14,759 nucleotides of DNA from Candidatus Thorarchaeota archaeon (GCA_004524595.1 SDOA01000103.1:1-14759), one strand, 5' to 3'. Positions 6,762 to 14,687 are shown, counted from the stretch's first letter. Numbers and translations: made by a program. The notes: generated by a model from the letters alone, not told the origin.

Positions 6762-8861
6762 TTGAGAAGAGAGGTAATCTTATTGTTTCTGATGTTCTTG
6801 TTGGTGGTTTCAGCTTCAGACCAAGCTGCTCCACCAGCGGATATGGTGACCTTTGAACCAATGAATTTCGTTCTATCTCAGACCGAGATGCCAATCTATG
6901 AGTTGTTGACTCCGGATGTGAATGAAACCTATGTGCAGAGTCTTGCATCCTCACTCTTTGGTATTCACGATACCTTACCTCAAGAAACAGAGGGTATCTA
7001 TTTTGTCAATTGGAGCAATTCCTATCTTGAGGTTGATTCAACTGATGGATCCATTTGGTTTGCAGATTACGATAGACTATGGAATATCTCATCGGGTGAT
7101 GAGCTTCCCAATGCGACTGAGAGTCAAACAATAGCAGAAGCTTGGTTAGATGAGAATGGACTCGTTCCTGCAAATGCTGAGTTTGCTGGAATAGGCACAA
7201 CCAATGCTACCATATACAATATTGAAACTCATGTGATGCACTCAAAGATACTCAACTATCATTTCAATTATGATTTTGCTATAGACGATTTTCCAATTGC
7301 AGAAGAGTGTGCAAGCATTAAGGTAATCATCGGTGATGAGGGAGAAGTTCCTGGTCCTGCTCAGAGCATTGTTGGATTTGACTGGAAATGGCGAGATATC
7401 AATCCTACACCATATACTACTGCAGTTCTCATAGAGTTCGATTCAATCTTGTCAACGTTTGGAATCCCAGCAGACTCTGTAGTGGCATACAGTCTGGTGT
7501 ATGAAACTGGCGAAGAAGATTCAAACAATGACCTCCTATATCCTGTCTACGATGTAACTCTCATTGAAACCAATGATGATGGAATCGAAAATGAATTCAA
7601 TCTGAAGTTTGATGCAACAGAGTTTCAACCATTTACTGGAATTATTCAACCCGCAAGTGGTATCGTGAGACAACCCGGAGTTCCAATTTCGTTTGACTGT
7701 CAGGTACAGTTTGGGACCCCTCCCTATCAGTATCAATGGCACTCTCTATTTGATGGTGTCTTAAGCAATTCTGAGAATTTTACAACTTCTACTCTCTCAG
7801 AAGCTTTCAAGGAGAATACCCCTGTTCCGCATCCAATCATTCTAACTGTTATAGACTCGGAGAATCAGAAGAGCTATGACATCGTGGCAGTTACAATTGA
7901 TTCGACTGCAGCTATGAGTATTGATCCCAATATCGTGATAATTGCACTTGGATCAATAACCCTCTTGGCTGTGTTTCTTATTGTTGTAAAGAAGAAAGGT
8001 TTCCTTGTTGTGCCTTTTCTGTTTCTACTACTTTCAGCTTTCATTTTCTTGCCTATAACATCAGCATACGCTCAAGTCGATATCAAACACGAATTTAGAC
8101 CCAGTGCCCCAACAGGAGCATTCGATGACGGCATTAAGGAGGTAGGCGTTGAATGGGTGGGAAACTCGTACGAGGATAGACCACTATGGAATTCTGAGAG
8201 CGATGCAGGCAAGTTCTACCACCATATGGCAATCACTGGAGGATATAGTCAAGAATTCAATTGGGGTGAGTGGAATGCCTGGGAGTCTGACTTCCGAGCT
8301 ACTGAACACGACGGTAATGATACAGAATGGATCGATGCTGTAGATTTCGTGTATTATGCTGGACATGGTAATCCTAACTCGATTTCTTTTACAACTGTAA
8401 ATGGTCTGGATACATACGCTAACTTCAACAAGTTGAAGCTCGGTGATGGCGACCTCGAAACTCTAGCAATGACATCATGCAACGTTCTAGAATTCTATAA
8501 CTTTTATGGGCTAAATGTTTTCGAATTATGGGGTCCTGTTCTTCAGGGCATCCATCAAGTGTGTGGATTTGCCACAGGTGCCAAGAACTCTGATAGTATG
8601 GGGTTACAATTTGCTTTGCACATGATGGGTCAGTACCCCCTCCCAGCTCTAACAATAATAGAATCTTGGTTTAGAGCTGGCATGGAATTTCAACCTCCTG
8701 ACAAGATACTTGCAGTGTTCTATGGTACGAACTCGACGAATCCATTCCAACCTCAATTGGATGATCCTATCAATGACCACATGAAGGGATTTGGCTACCA
8801 ATGTTCTGACCCCTTACCAGAGAATATGGAATGGTACGTCTACATAACAAGCAATTGTTAG
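6762..8861 (+). CDS. Membrane-anchored surface protein with PKD/Ig-like and DUF6345 (caspase-like) domains, copy 2
   Basis: This is a tandem paralogue of the preceding gene along its whole length: 699 residues from TTG 6762, or 704 from ATG 6747. It keeps the signal peptide, the NFVLSQTEMPIYE block, the GTPPYQYQWHSLFDG PKD/Ig-like domain, and a membrane hairpin (about 391-410 and 413-435, loop KKKG). Its C-terminal DUF6345 domain carries YYAGHGNPN (His535) and LAMTSC (Cys573). The His and Cys proposed as a clan CD dyad are therefore conserved although the neighbouring residues changed (HSHGGPNG to AGHGNPNS; IDAC to TSC). Helix 2 ends in ITSAYAQ, resembling a signal peptidase site, so the enzyme domain might be released. 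Many NxS/T sequons suggest a glycosylated surface protein. Divergence throughout points to an old duplication with both copies maintained. Confidence 0.8.
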   Translation: MRREVILLFLMFLLVVSASDQAAPPADMVTFEPMNFVLSQTEMPIYELLTPDVNETYVQSLASSLFGIHDTLPQETEGIYFVNWSNSYLEVDSTDGSIWFADYDRLWNISSGDELPNATESQTIAEAWLDENGLVPANAEFAGIGTTNATIYNIETHVMHSKILNYHFNYDFAIDDFPIAEECASIKVIIGDEGEVPGPAQSIVGFDWKWRDINPTPYTTAVLIEFDSILSTFGIPADSVVAYSLVYETGEEDSNNDLLYPVYDVTLIETNDDGIENEFNLKFDATEFQPFTGIIQPASGIVRQPGVPISFDCQVQFGTPPYQYQWHSLFDGVLSNSENFTTSTLSEAFKENTPVPHPIILTVIDSENQKSYDIVAVTIDSTAAMSIDPNIVIIALGSITLLAVFLIVVKKKGFLVVPFLFLLLSAFIFLPITSAYAQVDIKHEFRPSAPTGAFDDGIKEVGVEWVGNSYEDRPLWNSESDAGKFYHHMAITGGYSQEFNWGEWNAWESDFRATEHDGNDTEWIDAVDFVYYAGHGNPNSISFTTVNGLDTYANFNKLKLGDGDLETLAMTSCNVLEFYNFYGLNVFELWGPVLQGIHQVCGFATGAKNSDSMGLQFALHMMGQYPLPALTIIESWFRAGMEFQPPDKILAVFYGTNSTNPFQPQLDDPINDHMKGFGYQCSDPLPENMEWYVYITSNC

Positions 8862-8878
8862 AATGACTCTCCGATTCA

Positions 8879-8900
8879 AACATCATAGGAACTAGATGTT
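8879..8900. terminator. Small hairpin between convergent genes
   Basis: AACATC at 8879-8884 and GATGTT at 8895-8900 can pair across a 10-nt loop, in the 30-bp gap between the convergent DUF6345 copy 2 and the kelch gene, overlapping the kelch stop. The stem is short and lacks a T-run, so a terminator role is a guess from position. Confidence 0.25.
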
Positions 8901-10097
8901 CACCACTGGAGAACCATTTCTAAAATTGCTAGTTACACTTCTTCTATACCAGATGATTATAACAACAAGTGCAAGCACTCCTGATATGAGGAGAATGTGT
9001 TCAATACGAATAGGGGGATTTGACGCCATATCTTGGTTGATTATTGTCCACTCATTACTCTGATGATCGTAAGCCCAAAATTCATCTGAGAGTCTATCTT
9101 CTACTGTTGGGATATCACAGATTCCTCCAAACAGAAGAACTCGATTCTCAATAGAATCGAATGTCATTGATGCTAAGACCCTTTGTGTTGGGCTTACTAC
9201 AGGATGCATTTGTGTCCAACTATTTTCCGATTGGTCAAATATCCATGTTTGATTGTACAGATCCGTTGTAAGATAATGGCTCTGTCTTCCACCAAAAACT
9301 ACAATCATAGAATTTAGAGAATCGTACGTCATAGAGTGCCAGTAGACTTCTTCAGGCCCATCTCCCTGAGAAACCTCTATCCATGTATTGGCTTCATAGG
9401 AATATGTCCAGAGGTTGTTTTCAACCAGTGCTGATCTACCCCCAAAAAGAATTGCATTCTGATGTTCAGAATCGTAAACCATCTTGTGTCCATATCTTGG
9501 CTCTGGATTTGATATTGGAAGTACTTCACTCCAAGTATGATTGTTCCAATGGAATATCCATGTATCTTGCAAGGATGAACCATTATCAAAATCATATCCT
9601 CCGAATAGAATCGTCTTCTGATTGAGTGAGTCATAACATAGAGCAGTGTCACTTCTGGGAGCTGGACATAGAGTCGTATTCACCTGTTCCCATTGATATA
9701 CTGTGTAATTGAAAATCCAAGTATCGTTCAAAACTTGCACATTATCAAATCCTCCGAAAAGCAAGACTTGATTTTCATCGCTGTTGAATGACAGACCATA
9801 GTTGTGTCTCCCACTTGGATGAATGGATGAAGAAATCTCATTCCATGAATTGTTGCTGAAAGAATAAACCAATGTATCGTCAAGTTGTTGGTATTCTCCA
9901 TCGATTATGGTCTCTCCACCGAAGAGAAGCATTTGGTTTGATAATGGAATGAATTGAACCTTATGTCCAAATCGTGCAGATGGCCAATCAATCTCATTTG
10001 AATTTGTAGAAACTACTTCAATATTCAAACAGAGTGGGGTCAGGATGATTAGAGCAAGTAAGATTGCACCGTGAATTCCGTATCTGAAGCGTTTCAT
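8892..10097 (-). CDS. Secreted kelch-repeat six-bladed propeller protein with C-terminal membrane anchor
   Basis: The protein has 401 residues. An N-terminal signal peptide starts MKRFRYG and continues with a hydrophobic run ending near NIEVVS. Six kelch repeats follow, each with the pattern R-x-x-H or similar, then (L/V)(L/I)(L/V)FGG, then W(I/T)(F/Y), then a Trp about a dozen residues on. Six units are enough for one closed beta-propeller, a protein- or sugar-binding surface. After the propeller, residues about 358-378 form one transmembrane helix followed by WYRR, so the propeller is outside and a short tail inside. I start at ATG 10097 because a TATA-like box at 10126-10135 fits a leaderless transcript there; a longer reading from TTG 10112 would start almost inside the promoter. 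It converges on the DUF6345 pair, giving a local surface-protein cluster. The ligand is unknown. Confidence 0.8.
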   Translation of the reverse strand: MKRFRYGIHGAILLALIILTPLCLNIEVVSTNSNEIDWPSARFGHKVQFIPLSNQMLLFGGETIIDGEYQQLDDTLVYSFSNNSWNEISSSIHPSGRHNYGLSFNSDENQVLLFGGFDNVQVLNDTWIFNYTVYQWEQVNTTLCPAPRSDTALCYDSLNQKTILFGGYDFDNGSSLQDTWIFHWNNHTWSEVLPISNPEPRYGHKMVYDSEHQNAILFGGRSALVENNLWTYSYEANTWIEVSQGDGPEEVYWHSMTYDSLNSMIVVFGGRQSHYLTTDLYNQTWIFDQSENSWTQMHPVVSPTQRVLASMTFDSIENRVLLFGGICDIPTVEDRLSDEFWAYDHQSNEWTIINQDMASNPPIRIEHILLISGVLALVVIIIWYRRSVTSNFRNGSPVVNI

Positions 10098-10125
10098 AGG
10101 TTTTCCAATCAAAGAGAATTATTTT

Positions 10126-10135
10126 CTATTTAATA
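10126..10135 (-). promoter_or_regulatory. TATA box of the kelch gene
   Basis: TATTAAATAG on the minus strand is centred about 33 nt before ATG 10097. With the usual 26-nt distance, transcription would begin about 7 nt before the ATG, a near-leaderless mRNA as is common in archaea. Confidence 0.5.
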
Positions 10136-10149
10136 GGACATTGGGTTGG

Positions 10150-10159
10150 CGCCATGGCG
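10150..10159. repeat. Perfect 10-bp G+C-rich palindrome just after the AOR-synthetase stop
   Basis: CGCCATGGCG is its own reverse complement and lies 1 bp beyond the stop codon of the fusion gene. It sits in the 63 bp separating that stop from the start of the kelch gene. It could assist 3' end formation, but no T-run follows. Confidence 0.3.
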
Positions 10160-10160
10160 G

Positions 10161-13100
10161 TTACATTTTTGCCAGTTCTTCTTCCCTTAGCTTTTTCTTA
10201 AAGAGCTTCATAACAACGGTCATAGGTAGCTCATCTCTGAACTCTACCCATTTTGGCACTGCATAGGGTTTCACCCTGTCTTTCAGAAAATCAATGATGT
10301 CTTGTTCAGAGACCTTTCCCTTGTATTCGTGCTTTAACTGGATGAAAGCTTTCACACGTTCGCTCCCTGGTCTCTCAGGATCTGGGATGCCAATCACACC
10401 AGCAATCTCAACTGCATCGTGTTCATGGAGAATATCGTCAATGACTCTGCTGTAGACTTTGTTACCTGAAACATTTATCATATCCTTGATTCTGTCAACA
10501 ATCTTGAAGTAGCCATCACTGTCAACCTCGACTATGTCTCCCATTGGTAACCATCCTCCTTCTTTGAGACCGCTACCCTTTGTTGGCCAATATCCGAGCA
10601 TCGTCTGAGGTCCACGTATCCAAATCTCTCCGCGTTCTCCAATAGGCAATTCTTCTCCTGTATCTAAATCAACGATTTTGATGTCCGTTTCAGGAATTGG
10701 TATTCCAACACCTCTCCTCGTTTCTGCCATGAATCCTGTCACTTTAGAGAGCGCAGAGATATTGATTGTCACAACACACGAGGTTTCTGTTGCTCCATAT
10801 CCCTCTCCCATCGGCACACCTGATATTTTCTCAAAGTCCTCTGCCAGTTCCTCTGGTAGTGCCGCCGCACCTGAGAAATAGAATATCTGCGCCTTCACCA
10901 AATCCATTTGGGCAAATAGAGAGTAATGTGTGGGAACTGCAAATACAATGAATGGTCGATGGTCATTGATGGTCTGCACAATCTTCGGAATATCTCGCGA
11001 GTCCATCAGGAGCATCTTGATTCCCCACGAGATACACGCATGAACTGCCCAGTGACCATAAGCGTGGAAGATTGGCACACATACAACTGCAGAACTCTTA
11101 CCAATGATTCCATCTTTTAGAGGCGCCATCATCCAGTGAATCGACTGTCTAACATTAGATGTAATATTGTAGTGGGATAACATGGTTCCTTTTGGTTGTC
11201 CGGTAGTGCCCCCTGTAAATGGCAACAGGGCAATGTCCTCTTTCGGATTAATATCAACAGTTTCAGTATGAGGTTCATACTTCTCGATCAGGTCACTCAG
11301 GAGATAGTAGTTCTCATCCTGAACCTCTTCCATGTCGGGGTACTCGTAATCGGGGAAGAGCTTGGTCGGTGCATAGATAACAGTCTTCACATTGGTTTCT
11401 AATTTAATCGAATTGAGACGTTCAAGACGTCGGTAGGAACAAATTGCGACCTTTGTTCCACTTTCCTTTAGTTCGTATTGCAAGTCATCTCCTTTGTGTA
11501 GTATACTAAGCGGTACGTGGATAGCTCCTATCTTCATCGCGGCATAGTCCGCAATAATGAACTCAGGACAACCAGGAAGTATGGTCGCAACAGTATCTCC
11601 TTTCTTGACACCGAGGGCAACAAGAGCTGAAGCTAATCTATCCACTTTTTCCTTAAGTTCAGGATACGTGATTTCATCTCCTGCATATTCGCAAGCAACG
11701 ATATCAGGAAACTTCTTTGTTGTTTCTTCAAGGAACTTGTACACGTTCATCTCTGGATATGGTGACATTGAGTGATCCAGCTTAAAAGGTCCAATCTGGT
11801 AGTTATCTAACCAGGGTTTCTCTCCTGTAACTTTCCTTTCCGCTGCAGTTACTTTATCCTTCTTCATAACACTAGATATCTGCTGTGCCTTCTGCCTTGG
11901 AGTATCTTCGGTGATAGCTTTGTCCGCATGGACTTCATCAATCAACCACTCCAAACCAAGTTCAACAAGCTTCTCTTTCGTTGGTCTTCCTTGCTCATCC
12001 CAATCCCGATATTTGTAGTAAGCATTGAGTAGAACTTCTAAATCTACAACGTGTCCCTCTGCAGGTCCTTCTGGTAATGGCTCTTCAAGCATTCGTGGTG
12101 GGAGCGTATCATCAGCACGAGTAAATCCCTCTCTCAGAATATATGCTCTCTCAAGATTGTAGATTCGTTCTCCTGTCTTGCGGAATTCGTCCGCGGTATA
12201 GTCAATACCCATGAGGGTGCCCATGAGACCTCCCCAGTCCTCAACAGTCAGGACCATTCCCATGAATTTACAGCCGCCAATAGCATCAAAGATTCCGAAT
12301 GCATCTTCGAAGTTCTTTACTATCTCTGCTGTTTCCGGAATCTCTTTTAGTGGGTCTCCAATATCCGCCTCATCAACTATCATAAATGGCATTGCAAGGA
12401 AAGCTGGTCCTTCAATATAGGCTGTAATATGGTCTCCTCCTCGATTGGCTACGGCATATGCGAGACCCGTTATCTTTGCAGCGCGACTATCATAGCCTGG
12501 TAGTTCGAGACCCTTGACATGCATTGCAAATCTCTCTGAACCCTGACCCAGCTTATCAGCCATTCTCTTCGTTCCCTCAGCCAGCAAATCACCAACACCT
12601 TCTCGTTTTGCAATCTTATGGACCAGGTCAACAATCAATGATGCGTTGCCCCATGAAAAATCTAGACAATCAACATCCTCATCTCTTAGAATCCCTCGTT
12701 GATAACACTCCATCGCAAATCCCACCGTATTTCCAGCAGAGATTGTATCAATCCCATACTCGTTACAGAGGAAATGAGCAAGAGTGATTGCTTCTAAATT
12801 ATCCACACCACACATGGTCCCAAATGAACTTAGGGTTTCATATTCTGGTCCCTCCCCCTTACTCTTGAAAGGTCCTGACTTTATCTCTGCGATTCTTCCA
12901 CAATGAATCGGACATGCAAAACAAGGCTTTCTTTTTACGAGGATATTTTCATTGATGGCGGTTCCATTGATTTTCTCTGCATTCTCGAATACTCCTGTCT
13001 GCCAATTTCTTGTAGGTATTCCTCCTTTGACATTGACAAGGTCCACCATTGTTGCAGTTCCATAGACTTCAAGGGTCATTTTCAAAATGCTCTGATTCAC

Positions 13101-13793
13101 CCAGTCGAATCTCTGCTTAGCTTCTTTAGCATAGGCTTCTTCGTCTGCTACAGGGATGTCCATGGTCCCCCTAGATGCGATTGCCTTGAGATTCTTTGAA
13201 CCCATTACTGCGCCTACGCCACAACGACCCGCAGCTCTTCCCCAATGTTCTTCATCACAATCATTCATGATAGCTGCGTATTTGACCAGATTTTCGCCAG
13301 CAATTCCAATACATGCAACATTGAATTTCTCTCCATGCTTCTCTTTCAAGATTCGTGTCGTTTCAGATGTGTTCTTCCCCCAAACCTCCTTGGCATCTAC
13401 AAGTTCTGCCTTTCCATTATCAGTAAGAAGATAGACTGGTTTTGGTGATTTTCCTTCAAAGATAACGCCATCAAATCCTGAGCGTTTGAAGTCCCTTCCC
13501 CAGAATCCTGCTGAGTTTGCTTGACCCCATCCATTGGTCAATGGCGACTTTGTTACTACACTATATCGACCAGTGCTAGGGGACCGTGTTCCAGTCAATG
13601 GTCCTGTCATGAAAATGAGCTTGTTATCCGGTCCAAGAGGGTCGATACCTCTCTCAGTCTCATCAAACAAGTACTTTGTTGCAAGTCCAGCCCCACCTAG
13701 GAATTTGCGCAAAGTCTCTTCGTCGGGGAATTCCTCTGTGATAGTTGAGGTTGTTAGATTGACTCGCAGGATTTTTCCCATGTATCCGTACAT
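10161..13793 (-). CDS. Fusion of tungsten-type aldehyde ferredoxin oxidoreductase and AMP-forming acyl-CoA synthetase
   Basis: One uninterrupted frame of 1210 residues holds two full enzymes. Residues 1-600 are an aldehyde ferredoxin oxidoreductase. It has the MYGYMGKILRVNLT start, the ANSAGFWG and RAAGRCGVGAVMGSKNLKA pterin-domain motifs, CFACPIHC (Cys291, 294, 298) and Cys508 for the 4Fe-4S cluster. It would oxidise aldehydes to acids with ferredoxin using a tungsten bis-pterin. After a linker (about 600-675) comes an AMP-forming synthetase: TGGTTGQPKGT (860-870, nucleotide loop), GYGATETS (998-1005), GDIVEVDSDGYFKIVDR (1085-1101) and Lys1196 in the position of the C-terminal catalytic lysine. 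It would activate the acid to acyl-CoA. ATG 13793 is chosen because AOR proteins begin at this motif and GAGGT lies 9 nt upstream; a longer reading from TTG 13838 is unlikely. It is divergent from a MoaD-like gene. The natural substrate is unknown. Confidence 0.9.
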   Translation of the reverse strand: MYGYMGKILRVNLTTSTITEEFPDEETLRKFLGGAGLATKYLFDETERGIDPLGPDNKLIFMTGPLTGTRSPSTGRYSVVTKSPLTNGWGQANSAGFWGRDFKRSGFDGVIFEGKSPKPVYLLTDNGKAELVDAKEVWGKNTSETTRILKEKHGEKFNVACIGIAGENLVKYAAIMNDCDEEHWGRAAGRCGVGAVMGSKNLKAIASRGTMDIPVADEEAYAKEAKQRFDWVNQSILKMTLEVYGTATMVDLVNVKGGIPTRNWQTGVFENAEKINGTAINENILVKRKPCFACPIHCGRIAEIKSGPFKSKGEGPEYETLSSFGTMCGVDNLEAITLAHFLCNEYGIDTISAGNTVGFAMECYQRGILRDEDVDCLDFSWGNASLIVDLVHKIAKREGVGDLLAEGTKRMADKLGQGSERFAMHVKGLELPGYDSRAAKITGLAYAVANRGGDHITAYIEGPAFLAMPFMIVDEADIGDPLKEIPETAEIVKNFEDAFGIFDAIGGCKFMGMVLTVEDWGGLMGTLMGIDYTADEFRKTGERIYNLERAYILREGFTRADDTLPPRMLEEPLPEGPAEGHVVDLEVLLNAYYKYRDWDEQGRPTKEKLVELGLEWLIDEVHADKAITEDTPRQKAQQISSVMKKDKVTAAERKVTGEKPWLDNYQIGPFKLDHSMSPYPEMNVYKFLEETTKKFPDIVACEYAGDEITYPELKEKVDRLASALVALGVKKGDTVATILPGCPEFIIADYAAMKIGAIHVPLSILHKGDDLQYELKESGTKVAICSYRRLERLNSIKLETNVKTVIYAPTKLFPDYEYPDMEEVQDENYYLLSDLIEKYEPHTETVDINPKEDIALLPFTGGTTGQPKGTMLSHYNITSNVRQSIHWMMAPLKDGIIGKSSAVVCVPIFHAYGHWAVHACISWGIKMLLMDSRDIPKIVQTINDHRPFIVFAVPTHYSLFAQMDLVKAQIFYFSGAAALPEELAEDFEKISGVPMGEGYGATETSCVVTINISALSKVTGFMAETRRGVGIPIPETDIKIVDLDTGEELPIGERGEIWIRGPQTMLGYWPTKGSGLKEGGWLPMGDIVEVDSDGYFKIVDRIKDMINVSGNKVYSRVIDDILHEHDAVEIAGVIGIPDPERPGSERVKAFIQLKHEYKGKVSEQDIIDFLKDRVKPYAVPKWVEFRDELPMTVVMKLFKKKLREEELAKM

Positions 13794-13802
13794 TATCAAG
13801 AG

Positions 13803-13807
13803 ACCTC
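13803..13807 (-). promoter_or_regulatory. Shine-Dalgarno GAGGT of the AOR-synthetase gene
   Basis: GAGGT on the minus strand lies 9 nt before ATG 13793, supporting that start over the upstream in-frame TTG at 13838. Confidence 0.55.
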
Positions 13808-13831
13808 GATACTGCTCAAAGAATAGTTTAT

Positions 13832-13860
13832 TTGACAATTATAAGCGTGCTGTTTGTCAA
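13832..13860. promoter_or_regulatory. Candidate operator: TTGACAA-N15-TTGTCAA between divergent genes
   Basis: The arms TTGACAA (13832-13838) and TTGTCAA (13854-13860) are perfect inverted repeats whose centres lie 22 bp apart, about two helical turns. The TATA-like TTATAA (13839-13844) sits between them, about 48 nt before the AOR-synthetase ATG and about 36 nt before the MoaD-like start. A dimeric regulator bound here would cover promoter elements of both divergent genes. The regulator is not encoded in the window. Confidence 0.45.
13839..13844 (-). promoter_or_regulatory. TATA-like box of the AOR-synthetase gene
   Basis: TTATAA is symmetrical and could serve either direction. For the minus-strand gene it predicts a transcript start near 13815 and a leader of about 22 nt that includes the GAGGT motif. 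For the plus strand, GTTTATTTG at 13826-13834 is an alternative that leaves room for the Shine-Dalgarno of the MoaD-like gene. Confidence 0.4.
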
Positions 13861-13864
13861 GGTC

Positions 13865-13871
13865 TGAGGTT
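13865..13871 (+). promoter_or_regulatory. Shine-Dalgarno TGAGGTT deciding the TTG 13878 start
   Basis: TGAGGTT ends 6 nt before TTG 13878. The longer in-frame reading from TTG 13854 would begin inside the inverted repeat and has no such motif. Confidence 0.55.
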
Positions 13872-13877
13872 CCTACA

Positions 13878-14159
13878 TTGAAGGTTTCTGTCAAATTCTA
13901 TGCACATCTTAGAGACCTCGTGGATAAAAAGCAAAAGATAGATTTAGACCTTGAAGACAGTGCTACTGTAGGTCAGTTAGTTCAGAAGTTAATACTTGAT
14001 TCAAAAATCAAAGAACATCTGGTTGATGAAAAAAATGAACTGAGGTCGGAAATCACAATCTTAAGAAATGGGAGAGAAATCAAATTCCTAGAAGGATTGG
14101 ATACGGTACTCAATCACGAAGATGAAATCTCAATCTTTCCCATTGTTGCTGGTGGATAG
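13878..14159 (+). CDS. MoaD/ThiS-family ubiquitin-like sulfur carrier
   Basis: A 93-residue beta-grasp protein. It begins with a strand and helix typical of MoaD (KVSVKFYAHLRDLV) and ends in VAGG. The C-terminal Gly-Gly is the site that is adenylated and turned into a thiocarboxylate, which donates sulfur for the dithiolene of molybdopterin and tungstopterin. Its place back-to-back with a tungsten-type aldehyde oxidoreductase, a common arrangement in archaea, suggests that it supplies sulfur for that enzyme's pterin cofactor. A ThiS-like role or a protein-modifier role cannot be excluded from sequence. TTG 13878 is chosen because of the TGAGGTT motif 6 nt before it and because MoaD proteins normally begin right at the first strand. 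No activating enzyme (MoeB-like) is in the window. Confidence 0.85.
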   Translation: MKVSVKFYAHLRDLVDKKQKIDLDLEDSATVGQLVQKLILDSKIKEHLVDEKNELRSEITILRNGREIKFLEGLDTVLNHEDEISIFPIVAGG

Positions 14160-14180
14160 ACCCAAGAACTAGAGACCGAA

Positions 14181-14190
14181 TTGTTTAAAG
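14181..14190 (+). promoter_or_regulatory. TATA box of the SCP2 gene
   Basis: TTGTTTAAAG is centred about 32 nt before ATG 14218 and predicts transcription starting about 6 nt before the ATG. The SCP2 gene therefore appears to have its own near-leaderless promoter; there is no Shine-Dalgarno in front of it. Confidence 0.5.
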
Positions 14191-14217
14191 TTAGGCAAGA
14201 CTTAGACTCTGATTATC

Positions 14218-14667
14218 ATGCCAAAATTTATGTCGGAAGAGTGGTTGAATCTATACGAGAAAGCACTCAACAGCAACGAAGCGTATGCCAAAGCTGCATC
14301 TTGGTGGACTGGAGACTTTGTCTTTATTGTCAGAGCCAGTGGTAATCTAGACCATGATATTATGGGATTTATTGGATTGACGCACGGCAAGTGCACTGGT
14401 GTGAAACCTATCTCAAGTGAAGATGAGTTTGAGGTAGTAGCACCTGGAAAGAGTCCAACCAGTCCCGATAAGATTACTGTTGAATATACCTACGAGGCTA
14501 ATCATGATACTTGGATAAAGATCATCAATGGCGAATTAGACCCAATACGCAGTCTTCTAAGTGGAAAAGCACGGATTCAAGGAGAAATGGCGAAGGTTCT
14601 CAAAGCAACTGATGCTGCAAAGGAACTCGTCAGAACTGCCACACTCATCGAAACAGAGTTCTATTAA
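14218..14667 (+). CDS. SCP2 sterol-carrier domain protein
   Basis: A 149-residue soluble protein consisting of a single SCP2-type lipid-binding domain. Family signs are the opening MPKFMSEEWLNLYEKALNSN, the WWTGDFVFIV strand, the central VEYTYEANHDTWIKIINGELDP segment, and the closing helices with LLSGKARIQGEMAKVLKATDAAKEL. SCP2 domains hold a fatty acyl chain, acyl-CoA or other lipid in a hydrophobic tunnel. Placed about 60 bp after the MoaD-like gene and near an acyl-CoA synthetase, it could carry the acyl substrate or product; that link is inference from context. The next gene starts 20 nt after the stop, so these two are probably co-transcribed. ATG 14218 fits the promoter and the family start; Met5 is a possible but less likely alternative. 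Confidence 0.85.
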   Translation: MPKFMSEEWLNLYEKALNSNEAYAKAASWWTGDFVFIVRASGNLDHDIMGFIGLTHGKCTGVKPISSEDEFEVVAPGKSPTSPDKITVEYTYEANHDTWIKIINGELDPIRSLLSGKARIQGEMAKVLKATDAAKELVRTATLIETEFY

Positions 14668-14687
14668 TCTCACTAAGGTGATATGCT

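Noticed and set aside
10098..10112. Five-residue extension of the kelch protein from TTG 10112
   Set aside because: It starts only about 14 nt after the TATA-like box, upstream of the expected transcript start, and has no Shine-Dalgarno motif.
12903..13199. 98-codon plus-strand frame inside the AOR half of the fusion
   Set aside because: It lies antisense to the strongly conserved CFACPIHC region; the conserved product is on the minus strand.
13794..13838. 15-residue N-terminal extension of the AOR-synthetase from TTG 13838
   Set aside because: AOR proteins begin at the MYGYMGKILRV motif, a Shine-Dalgarno motif serves ATG 13793, and the TTG lies inside the inverted repeat next to the TATA-like box.
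14202..14396. 64-codon minus-strand frame over the start of the SCP2 gene
   Set aside because: It is antisense to a well-recognised SCP2 domain with its own promoter, and has no domain of its own.
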